DNA from: Begonia masoniana
Taxonomy: Eukaryota; Streptophyta; Magnoliopsida; Cucurbitales; Begoniaceae
Reading direction: 5' to 3'
NCBI GenBank assembly: GCA_022432975.1
Contig: CM039505.1
Span: forward strand, 23,753,825-23,817,824
DNA length: 64,000 nt
In this document: positions 47,936 through 58,079 of the stretch, piece after piece
Layout: each line of letters starts with the position of its first letter
Numbering within the stretch: position 1 is the first letter of the stretch
The notes under the pieces: model-generated
The model's database searches: none
What the model saw: the letters and a program-made list of their open reading frames with translations, nothing else
Told to the model about the DNA's origin: nothing
Translations under genes and position numbers: made by a program

Positions 47936-50900
47936 TCGGTTAGCAGCAACCAAGTCAGTCGTTCTCGTCTCCCCAGGGCAGTGCTGCTGGGGCTACTCAT
48001 GGAGATGGACATTGTTCAGGAAAGAAATATTTTCAGCAGTATCAGGGACAACGAGCTTTTACTACTCATTAGCCTGCTGGGTTTCAACCATCCGTTTACA
48101 CTCCTTACTAGCATACTGGTCTAGACTTTTAGGGGCCGACTAGATTTTAGCAGAGCTACGGGTCTAGCCCCTACTCGCAACAGAGGTTTGGTGAGAAATT
48201 TTTTCAGAGCAGTGGTGTAGGGCCGAGTTCAGCCAAGGGTGGCCGAGGAAAGGGTCACATGGGCAAGGAGAAGGTCTCAGGACAAGCTTATGTAGTTAGA
48301 GGTACCGAGTAATTCTATGGACAGGAGGATCAGGGAATCGTTGATAGTACTATTCTCATTCTTTTGCACGAGCGTTGTTCCATATCGGGTCGACGCATTC
48401 CTTTATATCCTCATTTTTTGCATTGGTTTTTAGGTTAACTGTGGAGGAGATGAAATCTTCATTAGTGGAGTGTTTTCTATGTGCAAGTTAGTCTGAGTGG
48501 TTACTGACGACTGCAAGTTTTCATCGAACTTTGTAATTTTACCAATGAGTCAGTTTGATGTGATTCTTGGTATGGATTGATTGAGGAAGTATAGAGCGAC
48601 TGTTGAGTGTCACCACAGTTGTCTTGAAAAGTGGACAAGTTGTTGTCTATCGTTGTGGTCTTAATGCGGTGACGACCAACCCAATTTTGAAGGTTTTTTT
48701 GGGTGGCCGTAGTGGCTTAAAGGAGTACAAAAATCTCTGGACTAATGATGTTGATGGCGATATCGTTGGCTAGGACATTAAAATACCTCAGTTGTTAGAG
48801 AGTTTGCAAATGTATTTCCTGATGATCTGCTAGAGTTGCCTCCAGACTGAGAGATTGAGTTCTGTATTGATTTAGTTCCGGGGTCTATCTCAGCTTTGAT
48901 TCCTGCCTAATAAGATGACACTTGTTAAGTTGTCTGAGTTGAGGAAACAATTGGATGATTTGATTGAGCGAGGTTTCATCTGTGAGAGCACATTGCCTTG
49001 ACTTCAGTATTGTATGCGAAGAAGGTCAATGGTTCTTTAAGGTTGTGTATTGATAACTGAAGGTTGAATCGCGTTACAATGAAAAATAAGTATCATTTGC
49101 CAATGATTGATGAGTTATTTGACTAGCTTAGTGGGTCCCAGTACTTTTCTAAGATTGACTTGTGGTTTGAGTATCATCAGATGAAGGTTCGAGAAGAGAA
49201 TATTCCGAACGCAGCTTTTTGGTTGAGGTACGGCCATTTTACGTTTTTGGTCTTACCTTCTGGTTTGATCAATGCCACAACAGATCTAATAAACCGAGTG
49301 TTCAAACAGTTTTTGGATTGGTTCATTGTGGTCTTCATTAATGATATATTGGTGTACTTAAAGTCTCAAAGTCAGCATAAAGAGCATATTTGAAATGTGT
49401 TGAAGGCTTTGAAAAATCATCAGTTGTTTACTAAAAGAAGTAAGTGTGACTTCTTGATGTCGGAAGTTAAGTTCAGTGGACATGTAGTTTCTCGTGAGCG
49501 GATTTCAGTTGATTTTGCAAAGATCAAGGCAATTGTGTAATGGCAGCCTCTGAAAAATGTGTTAGGGATTCACAGTTTCTTTGGTCTGGCTGGCTACTAT
49601 CGTTGATTTGTGATGGTTTTTTCTCGATAGCTTCGCCGATGACCAAGTTGACGAGAAAAGTTGTGAAATTTGAATGGGATGACCATTGTTAGAAAGCATT
49701 CAATGAGTTGAAGGTAAGGTTGACGAGTCCTCCTGTTCTGACAGTGTCAAGCCGTGAGCAACCTTATGCAGTTTATACTGATGCATAATTATCCAACTCA
49801 TGATTTTGAGTTGGAAGTCATAATCTTTTCTTTAAAGATTGGAGGAGCTATTTGTATGGAGCAAGTTTTCAAGTGTTTTCAGATCATAAGAGTTAAAGTA
49901 TCTTTTCACTAAGAAGGATTTGAACTTGAGACAACGCAAATTGGTTGAATATATGAAGGATTATGATTTCAGTTTGGAATATCATCTGAGTAAGGATAAT
50001 GTTGTGGCCAATGCCTTGAGCCAAAATTCTCAAGGATCTCTTGCCTATCTAGTTCTTGATGTGGAAGCGTTCTATTGCTATTGGAGATTTTGATCTGTAA
50101 TACTATGAGTTGCTAGTCCAAGTTTGCTCCAGAGGGCAAAACAGATGCAGCAACAAGATGACAAGTTGGCAAAGACAGTTAATCAGCTGCAAAATGGTGA
50201 ACAACTTGATGGTTGGGAGGTCAACGGTGAAGTAATCAAGATTTGAGACATTCTATACTTGTAGAGTTTCACAGGTCCAAATTCGATATCCAACCTGGGA
50301 GTACATGATGTACCAGCAGTTGAAACGTCACTATTGGTGGGTAGGTATAAAGTGTGAGGTAGCAGACTTTGTGGCTTGGTGTTTGACGTGTCAGCAAGTG
50401 AAAGCTGAACATGAGAGACAAACATGTTTGTTACTGCCATTACATGTTCCAAAGTGGGCTAGGATAACGATGGACTTTGTTAAGGGTCTTCCTAGACTCC
50501 ATAGAAGCTTGACGCGGTATGAGTCATTTTGGATCCTTTAACTAAGTCAGCTCATTTATTCCGATTCGGATGGATTTTTCGTTGTCTAGGTTGAGTCAGT
50601 TGTATATCGAGAATATCATTCATCTTCACGGTGTTCCCTCAAGTATAGTTTTTGATCCTGACCCTAGGTTCACGTCCAAGTTTTGGAGGGCTTTACAAAA
50701 AACACTTGGTACAGAGTTGCATCTCAGTACAACACATCATCCTCAAACAGATGGGTAGTCGGAGAGGACTATCTAGATTTTGGAGAATATGTTGAGAGTT
50801 TGTATCTTGAATTTTGGTGATAGTTGGATGAATCACCTTCTATTAGTTAAGTTTTCCTATAATAGTAGCTATAAGACAAACATTGGCATTTCTCCATATG

Positions 50901-51137
50901 AGGCGTTGTATGGGAGGTCTTGTCATTCACCATGGTGTTAGGCTTAAACAGAAGAGACGATTTCTCTTAGACTAGAGTTGATCCAAGAGATTACCGAGAA
51001 GATTCAGCTGATTAGAAAGAGCGTGAAGACTATGTAGAGTAGGCAGAAAAGTTATGCCGACCTTAAGCAACGAGATGTTGAGTTTGACATTAGAGAGTTT
51101 GTTTTCCAAAAGGTCCGTCCAAGGCATGGCATCAGTT
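47936..51137 (+). pseudogene. Del/Tekay-like gag tail-pol fragment joined to element D
   Basis: After 47936 the sequence no longer resembles G1. It carries a Gln/Ser-rich gag tail with GQAYVVRGT (48280-48310), a decayed protease (48340-48660), and RT blocks (RYGHFTFLVLPSGLINAT, FINDILVYLKS at 49228-49370; the YxDD box reads FIND). RNase H pieces follow (PYAVYTDA near 49765, VVANALSQ near 50005), then integrase with YQQLKRHYWWVGIK, CLTCQQVKAEH, MDFVKGLPR, DPDPRFTSKFWRALQ and HHPQTDG (50308-50758), and an EALYGRS-like end near 50900. No chromodomain: the fragment stops against the LTR start at 51138. Heavily mutated, with more than 30 stops. Confidence 0.78.
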
Positions 51138-52645
51138 TGATGTGCCAAGGGAAGCCTTAAAACTAACTCGACCAAGGCCATGGCCGAGCCTTATTCCTAA
51201 TGTGTTTATTCATTTTGTAGGTGATCATTTTGGAGAACAAGTGGGGTTAAAGCCTAGCATTTAAGACAAGCATTTGAAACTAAGATGGGGTTCAAACGAA
51301 ACAAAGGAGAAGAAGAGCCCGAGGGAGATGAGAATGGAGGCCCTCATGCATGGCACGGTCACCTTGTTGTGATGAATGGCACAGAATTGAAGCACTCCAA
51401 TGAATCAAGGAGATCAAAGTCCAATACTCAAGGCATGGAGTCAAGCAAGGTGATATTATGGAAGCACATCCTCAGCCACATCAAGTTGAAGGAGTTTGTC
51501 CTCCTTAAGGCAAATTATGTAACCAATCCTAGTTTATTTTATTTGCAAAATACAATAGTTTAATTTCTAGTTGCATGTAACCCCTTAGAGGGATGGAGAG
51601 ATAACTGAATACTTTGGGGGAGAATGAGATACATTTTGAGGGTAAAATATGACACTTGATCATGGGAGAGAGAAGGAGAATCAAGTACCATTATACTTGG
51701 TAAATGAGGGCCGATCACCTCCTCCTTTTCTAGAGCATTCTTCATCCTCTTGTGAGTTGAACCCTAGCTGCTCATTTGGAGGGAAAATGAGGTACATTTG
51801 GAGGGTAGAATGGGGCACTTGATCATTGGGGAGAGAAGAGCGAGTTAGGCCATGAGTTGGCCGATGAGGTGTCCCAATGAGGGTCCTCTTCTAGAGCCTT
51901 TTTCATCATCTTTGTGGTGGGGTGGGGTGGTATTTAAGCATATTTTTTAGTTTGTAACCCTACCTTAGTTGAAAGAAAATTAGTGAAGTTCATCTTCCAA
52001 AAACCAGAAGTTTTCCCTCCGATTTTCTTCGCGGGCATTGCTCCATCGGTGTGTAATATCCGACTGAGTGTGTTGTTTATTGCCCTCCAAGTTTAAGGTT
52101 GCTTGGAGGCACTTATAGACACCCTTTTCTCCAGCCTCCCCAAGGGTTGGAATTGCAGGAAAAGGTGGAAACCTTGGCATGTTGTTGGAGCATTCGAAGG
52201 TGCCACAAGTTGCCTATCCGAAGGTCTCATTATCTGAAGGTGCCACAAGTTGCCTATCGGATGAGCAGCAGTCCCCGATTCCATATCTCCTCAACCACAA
52301 TGAATCAATCTATGAAAATTTAAGAGAATATTGAAAACTCTCTAAGTAAGCTACCCTTATAATTTCAGCTTATTTTGTTTAGCCAATCAAAAGTTATAAA
52401 TTTTACAATTTGGATGATAGTCTGCTCAGAAAATTGCTCACCCGAGAAATAAAATTTCCATTTTGTTTGCTGCACAACTTTCTGGCCACAACGAATTTAG
52501 ACTTGAATTTTTTATAGCATTTCACGTATATTTTTGGCTAGCTACTGTTAAAATTTCAGAGTGTTGGGACTTGATTTGTGAAAGTTATGATTTCTGGAAG
52601 TGGAGTCTCCTTTGGCCATTTATGGTGTAAATCCGAAGAGCATTT
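51138..52645 (+). repeat. G1-type LTR, right end missing
   Basis: Begins TGATGTGCC at 51138 and contains TTCATTTTGTAGGTGATC, the tail-like GGAGTTTGTCCTCC (51490-51503) and a TATA-like GGTATTTAAGC near 51931. An internal duplication is visible (51588-51680 versus 51775-51840, both with GGCACTTGATCAT-like text). No CACATCA end before 52645. Confidence 0.65.
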
Positions 52646-52667
52646 TGTGCTACAATTTTTATTTCAT

Positions 52668-52943
52668 TGAGTGCTTTCCATACCAGCCTTAAGTGCATAA
52701 CCAAGCCTAGTCATTTAATGAGGAATTTGTCTTCCTTTTTGACGAGTGTTGTAACCGAGGCTATCTTTCATTTCATTTGCACAAAAAACACTTTAGTTTC
52801 CTTTTTATGTTGCATGGCATGCATGACTGAACACTTGGGAGGGAGAATGAGCTGCAATTTGGAGGGAGAAAGTACAAGTTATCGTGGGAAAGAGAAGGCT
52901 TGTACTTTGTTGATGAGGTGGCCGAATGGCAAGCCTCGATTTT
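52668..52943 (+). repeat. G1 LTR fragment (element E)
   Basis: Runs parallel to 6985-7260 (GAGGAATTTGTCTTCCTTTTTGACG at 52719, GGAGGGAGAATGAGCTGC). Both ends are truncated; the right end abuts the SINE-like insert. Confidence 0.65.
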
Positions 52944-53164
52944 GAGCTAGTAGCTCAAGTGGTACTTGGGATGGTAAACTCTTGGTTATGTAGACCTGGG
53001 AGCCAGGGTTCTAATCTCAGTGAAGACAAAAACCTCCATTTACCAGGTGGTGGGGGAAGATCGTGAGTATACGTGGGACGGCCTGAGGAAAACCATGTGG
53101 CAGTGGTAGTTGGCTAGTGGGACGGACTGCACGGCCTGCCGGGGGAGCCCAGCAGGTCGTTACA
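52944..53164 (+). mobile_element. tRNA-derived SINE-like element
   Basis: TAGCTCAAGTGG at 52951-52962 fits the RNA polymerase III A box (TRGYNNARNNGG) exactly. GGTTCTAATCT at 53007-53017 fits the B box with one mismatch, 56 bases further on, as in tRNA genes. The head could fold partly like a tRNA, but the body (53020-53164) is unrelated. No poly(A)/T tail or target duplication was found, so the borders are approximate. It has no coding capacity and would depend on LINE enzymes. Confidence 0.6.
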
Positions 53165-54407
53165 GAATGATGAGGCTATTGTGACTTGTAGAGTTATAAA
53201 GTCTTTGATGAGAAAGAGATTCGTGTCAAGCCACTACAAGCAATAGTTGTTTTTATAAACACAAAATTTGAAGCAAGGTTCACAATCGGTTGAGTACCGA
53301 ATCGAGTTTGAAACCCTCAAGAGTAGGGGTGGATTGGAAAAACCCGAGGAGCAAGTGATTGCAAGGTTCATAAGGGATTTGAATAGAGAGATTAGTCATG
53401 TGTTGGAGCTACAAACTTTGGAGACCATGGATGTCGTTGTCCAAATTGCTTTGAAAGTTGAAAGACAAGTAAAGAGAAAAGGAAAAGGGGTTGGTAATTA
53501 GTTTCCTTCAAAAACTGAGAGTTCCTACAAACCACTACCTAAGATGGATGATAAGAAGCCTTTTACAAAGAATTGGTCTACAATGGGAATAGAAGTCAAG
53601 AAATTGGTGGAAGACACTACTCGGCCAAGATCAAGTGCTTTAAGTGTCTTGGATTGAGACACATTGCTTCTCAATGTCCCAATAGAAGAGTTATGGTTCT
53701 TACAGAAAGCACCAGTGTGATAGTTAGTAAAGATGAGCAAGTGAGGTTCTAATGAGGACCTAGAATTTCAAGAGGAGGTGTTCCACACACAAGAGGCCCG
53801 GCCCACTCTTGATGGTCATCCTGAGAGTTCTCATGTCACAAGAAAATGATGGGGATTGTCAAAGAGAGAATATTTTCCACAGTCGTTGTTTAATCAAGGA
53901 CAATGTGTGTTCTCTCATAAATGATGGGGGAGTTGCACTAATGTTGCATCCTGGGACCTTGTGGAGAAATTGGGATTAGAGACAACCGTACATCCGAACC
54001 CTTACAAGTTCAGGTGGCTAAATGATCGAGAGGACATTACGGTATCCAAGTAAGTATAGATTGACTTCACAATCGGGGGATACAAAGACAAGGTTCTTTG
54101 TGACGTAGTGCCGATGAGTGCTAGTCACCTTTTGTTGGGGAGGCCTTGGCAATATGATCAGAAGGTGTCCCATGACGGATACTCCAACTACTACTCATTC
54201 GAGTTTGGAGGAAAGACAATCAAATTAGCACCACTCAAACCAGAGCAAGTAGTTATGGATGAGGAGCTAAGAAAGGAAGGAAGGTTGAGTCTATTTTTTT
54301 CATGGCAAGAAAAGAGTTGAGGAAATCCCTTCTAGATGGAGGACCTATTATCTTATTGATGTTTCGAGAATAGGGAGAAATTCCCAGGGAGGTTCGGGCA
54401 CTCTTAT
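53165..54407 (+). pseudogene. gag-protease pseudogene of element E (G1)
   Basis: Starts in mid-gag: its first in-frame text parallels 9405 of element A. Then come RFIRDLNREISHVLELQ (53360-53420) and RQVKRKGKGVGN, a stop, and a knuckle CFKCLGL, stop, HIASQCP (about 53635-53680). A degraded protease follows, then SASHLLLGRPWQYDQ and YYSFEFGGKTIKLAPLKPEQ (54114-54250), and a linker to RT that is cut by the Cassandra insertion at 54408. The gag start and primer site are missing. Frame changes are frequent. Confidence 0.78.
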
Positions 54408-54784
54408 TGTGATGACCCGGATGTGTAAGTATATGTACGATGGCTGCACGAACCGGAAGCCGGATGGCGGTACGTCTGCGCGGGCGAACCGGAAGGTGAC
54501 GAGTCGTAAAAAGGGGGTCGTCACAATCCCACATCGTTTGGGGAAGTATGTGGAAATGAAACATATGTAAAGAGACCCTCCCAAAATAGTAAGACGCATT
54601 TTGGAGCATAATTGGCAACGGATCCCATAAGAACTCCGAAGTTAAAAATGCTTCGGCGAGAGCAATTTCAGGTTGGGTGACCTTCCAGGAAGTTCTCGCC
54701 AAACAAAGCCGTGAGGGGAGGATATTGTGCTACGGCCCAATTCCTAGAGCGGACAATAACTTGCTGGGAAAAGGGGTCATTACA
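54408..54784 (+). repeat. 5' LTR of Cassandra
   Basis: 377 bases. By eye it differs from 54856-55232 at about 24 positions with no indels; all but two are transitions. Confidence 0.92.
54603..54700 (+). other. 5S rRNA-derived domain in Cassandra 5' LTR
   Basis: Contains CGGATCCCATAAGAACTCCG (plant 5S has CATCAG), then AGTTAAAAATGC (5S box A region, 54640-54651), GGCGAGAG, and GGGTGACC (box C, 54675-54682) with GGAAGTTCTCG. In known Cassandra elements this block can recruit TFIIIA/TFIIIC and RNA polymerase III. Here box A is altered, so activity is uncertain. Confidence 0.9.
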
Positions 54785-54855
54785 AATGGTATCAGAGACT
54801 GTACCCAACCAGAAATGTGGCCAACGAGGACATTGGGCCCCCGAGGGGGGGTGAT
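54785..54855 (+). other. Internal domain of Cassandra: primer site and polypurine tract
   Basis: AATGGTATCAGAGACTGTACCC gives the initiator-Met tRNA site with one added base; the 3' end is CGAGGGGGGGTGAT. There is nothing else inside. Confidence 0.85.
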
Positions 54856-55232
54856 TGTGATGACCCGGATGTGTAAGTATATGTACGATGGCTGCACGAA
54901 CCGAAACCCGGATGGCAGTATGTCTGCGCGGGCGAACCGGAAGGTGACGGGTCATAAAAAGGGGGTCGTCACAATCCCACATCGCTTGGGGAAGTATGTG
55001 AAAATGAAACATATGTAAAGAGACCCTCCCAAGATAGTAAGACGCGTTTTGGAGCACAATTGACAACGGATCCCATAAGAACTCCGAAGTTAAAAGTGTT
55101 TCAGCGAGAGCAATTCCAGGTTGGGTGACCTTCCGGGAAGTTCTCGCCAAACAAAGTCGTGAGGGGAGGATATTGTGCTACGGCCCAATCCCCAGAGCGG
55201 ACAATATCTTGCTAGGAAAAAGGGTCGTTACA
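54856..55232 (+). repeat. 3' LTR of Cassandra
   Basis: Partner of 54408-54784, ending GGGTCGTTACA. Confidence 0.92.
55051..55148 (+). other. 5S rRNA-derived domain in Cassandra 3' LTR
   Basis: Same block 448 bases downstream of the first. Box A region AGTTAAAAGTGT (55088-55099), box C GGGTGACC (55123-55130) intact. Confidence 0.9.
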
Positions 55233-55483
55233 CTTGAACCAATACCAAGACGTGTTTCTAGAAGAGTTACCTCAAGGATTACAACCCTTAAATGGTATTG
55301 AGCATTAAATTGACTTACAACAAGAAGTTGTACTACCAAATCGGCCCTTATATAGAATCAACCCAGAAGAGGCCAAGGAACTACACAAGCAAGTTTGGGA
55401 GATGCTTGAGAAGGGTTACATCCGAGAATCCATGTGCCCTTGTGCGGTTCCTACACTATTAGTTCCGAAGAACGATGAGATTA
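55233..55483 (+). pseudogene. RT start of element E, left part
   Basis: Continues element E after Cassandra: a QDVFLEELPQG-like block (55250-55280), EEAKELHKQVWEMLEKGYIRE (55365-55430) and CAVPTLLVPKND (55440-55475). It is interrupted at 55484 by element F. The reading resumes at 59394 with TMRMCVDSWTINQITIKYRF and RLDDM, then stops abruptly at an LTR start near 59472. The YxDD catalytic box, RNase H and integrase are therefore gone. Confidence 0.78.
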
Positions 55484-56853
55484 TGACGTGCCTAAAAAAT
55501 AGGTGAACTTTGAAGCACAAGAAAAATCAGACTTGTTGTTTTGCTGGAAACATACATCAACTTGAATAGCAACAACTCAGGCTGTACTCGGATTTTGGGG
55601 TTGAAATTTTAACAGCTTCTAGCCCTAGATGTTGAGAAATATCCCTCAAACGTTTATGATCTAATTCGTTGTAGTTGAAAAGTTATGCTAAAAATACATA
55701 GGGTTGCCGGAGCTCGAGTTACTACTCTAGCCGAGAACAAAGGGTCAAAGTTGGAGAGGCATAACTCTCTTGTTTAAAAAGGAAATGAAGCGATTATTGA
55801 AAGCAGGATGAAGCTGTATGTGTGGGGTTTAGTGTCTCCAAAAATATGTGGATGAATCGTTGTGGTTAGAGAGATACGCTTGCAGGAGTGATGACTGCTT
55901 GGATTGGAAACAAGCTGTTTTTCTTAAAACAGCTTACAACAACATGGGGATGATGCAACTTCAATGGATGGATTTGAGTTTTCTACATCCATGCTGGGTC
56001 CCACTCCACAAAGAGAGCGGATGAAGGACTTAGTAGAAGTAAAAGCCACCTACACTCACAAATGATGAATTTCACTCTTCACATAACCTCTTGGATATTA
56101 CTCACCAAGAAAGAGGCATGGCAACTTGAAGGAAACTTCAAGCTTGGGAGAAAGGCTTCAGTCACGATTTTTACTTCATCAAAAGACCCTTACAATGGTT
56201 CATAAGGATGTATAAATACTATCCCTTGAGCTGCCATTAGAGTTTACAACGTAAGAAGAAGACTAGTGCAAAAGGGGTAAAGTGTAGGAAGGAGAAAAAG
56301 GGGTGTTCAGCTAAATGAGGAAACAATTCACTTTTTGGTCTCCTCTTGCCACGTGACTCTCTCCTCCTCACTAGATGGTCTCCACCATCAAATATTGAAG
56401 CTTAATGTTCAGCATGGATTCAAAATGAAAATACAAACATAAGCTAAATTAAAGTGCTAACATCATCTTCAAAAAAAGGTTCAACTCGGATTGGCCTTGA
56501 GCTCAGAAAAGCCTTAACCAAGAAAACGATGTCCAAATGCCATGATTCAGCCCATTCTAGAAACCTTGAGATGTAAGCTACATTGTCTATGGAGATAATA
56601 TTCCCAAAATAAATAAGTAAGACTGCAAAATATTGAAAATATGCCTTGGAGGTTAGTGTGAAGGCAGATTCTTGGAAAAATCGAATAATCCTTCGACGTG
56701 TGCTTGATCTTCAATTCATCCCTTCCATGTCCTTTGCATTTAAAGCATGATTTCTTCTTCAAGTTGTCACTAAATGTTTGTCCTACAAAATTAGCAAAGA
56801 GGTTAGAAAACTCATTGGCTTGGAATCTTGTCAGCAGATTCTGTGACACATCA
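55484..56853 (-). repeat. 3' LTR of element F
   Basis: 1370 bases. 55760-56853 matches 58300-59393 closely. A TATA-like GTATTTATAC on the minus strand is near 56208-56219 and recurs near 58731-58742. Confidence 0.75.
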
Positions 56854-57480
56854 TCCTCCCGGGGTTGAAAAGGATTTGACCTCAAATCCAAGGCCCTTCC
56901 CGCTTTGACTAATTGATGCCCCTCATGAGAAATAGTTAACCATGTCACATTATTCTACTTTGATTCACCCCACTTTAGGCCACATATTACCAAGTTAAGG
57001 AGATTCAGCTCATGTTGTTTCAAAAAGGTAATGTTGACCTTAAGATAAAACGTGAAGCTAATTGATGACTTCAAAAATGATCGATACATTGTTGGGTGTG
57101 GAATCAAACAAGCAATACAATTCAATAAAGCTTCAAAATAATCGACTATGAACTTTTTCAGATAGGCTTTCCAACTTTGGATTAGTGAGAATATCATGAC
57201 GGTACTAAGGGGAGGAGGATAGTCGAGAGGTATTATTAACCTCTTCAAAAATGCATTGGGTAGTTGAATAAAATGTCCTTGGGTCTTGTGCATGCTTTTT
57301 CCTTAAGTGCAAATAGGGTATGTATTCTTTGATAACAAAAGAAAATGGCATATTCATCTTGGATCGTTTTCTTGTCCCCAAATAGCTAGTAAGCTCAATC
57401 CCAAAAAAGCTTGGATTTAACAACTTTCCATCTCTAAAAACTAGGAAAGCCAAATTGCTTTACCACACATGAGCATCCGA
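56854..57480 (-). pseudogene. Internal remnant of element F
   Basis: The first ~100 bases encode the G1 pol tail on the minus strand (LDLRSNPFQPREDDVS motif at about 56893-56845), touching the LTR. Frames 56955-57293 and 57205-57453 on the minus strand give no domain I know; one part (HKTQGHFIQLPNAFLKRL) is Leu-rich. This may be non-standard internal sequence of a non-autonomous G1 derivative. Confidence 0.45.
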
Positions 57481-57819
57481 GATTACTAAAATTGTCATCC
57501 ATTACCATATCATCCCGATTTTCATACCAAATTATCAAGTCCATACTATTATGATAAAAGTCTCAAATCCATCAAATTTTAAGAAACCAAGACATTAAGT
57601 GGTTTAAGGCTACATACCTTATCGAAAGCAGTGGCAACTCCATTTGACTCTCGGCGCTTGTAGTTTAGGAGGTAAGGATGTAGATGAATTTTCAAACCAA
57701 TCTTAATGTGCCCCATAGGCCCGTCACACGATCCCAAGCCTGAGCACACATTTTATCTAACTTATGTTCTCACACACTTTTATACTCTGTAGGAAATTAA
57801 TTATGTGAAGGCTTGGAGC
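57481..57819. other. Unassigned sequence inside element F
   Basis: AT-rich, no ORF or repeat recognised. Confidence 0.3.
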
Positions 57820-58079
57820 ACACCTTTGGAGACTTAAAGTGGGAGGTTTAAGCTAAAGACAAGGACCAACTAAGGCACGTCATTGCATGGAAGATCAAAA
57901 AGCTCACATGGGAATTTGCCTTCCCGAGCATGAAATTATGTAACCTTTTATTTTGCACACTTACTCAGCAAACATTGGCCTTTTTGTAACAATTATTATA
58001 TGCATGCATGATATGCATTTAGGGTTACATGTATGCTAGGATAGAAGGTGACTTGGTGTTAGAGTAAGTGCGCCTAAAC
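57820..58079 (+). repeat. Plus-strand G1 LTR fragment inside element F
   Basis: GCTTGGAGCACACC...GACTTAAAGTGGGAGG and GGGAATTTGCCTTCCCGAGC (57907-57930) match the plus-strand LTR start region seen at 6910-7065. It is truncated on both sides and joins inverted LTR sequence at about 58080. Confidence 0.55.

Larger units (their letters stand above)
54408..55232 (+). mobile_element. Cassandra: Complete Cassandra-type TRIM retrotransposon
   Basis: Two LTRs of exactly 377 bases (54408-54784 and 54856-55232) begin TGTGATGACCCGG and end TTACA. They enclose only 71 bases, holding a primer site (TGGTATCAGAGAC at 54787) and a G-rich polypurine tract (CGAGGGGGGGTGAT, to 54855). Flanks CTTAT (54403-54407) and CTTGA (55233-55237) are probably a decayed 5-base duplication, because the uninterrupted homologue at 10610 reads CTCTTGAAYCAAT. 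Each LTR carries a 5S-rRNA-derived domain, the hallmark of Cassandra. There is no coding capacity, so movement needs proteins from other retrotransposons. It interrupts element E just before RT. Confidence 0.93.

Noticed and set aside
54253..55150. Two long antisense frames (149 and 160 residues) that resemble each other
   Set aside because: They are the reverse translation of the two Cassandra LTRs, explained by the LTR repeat.
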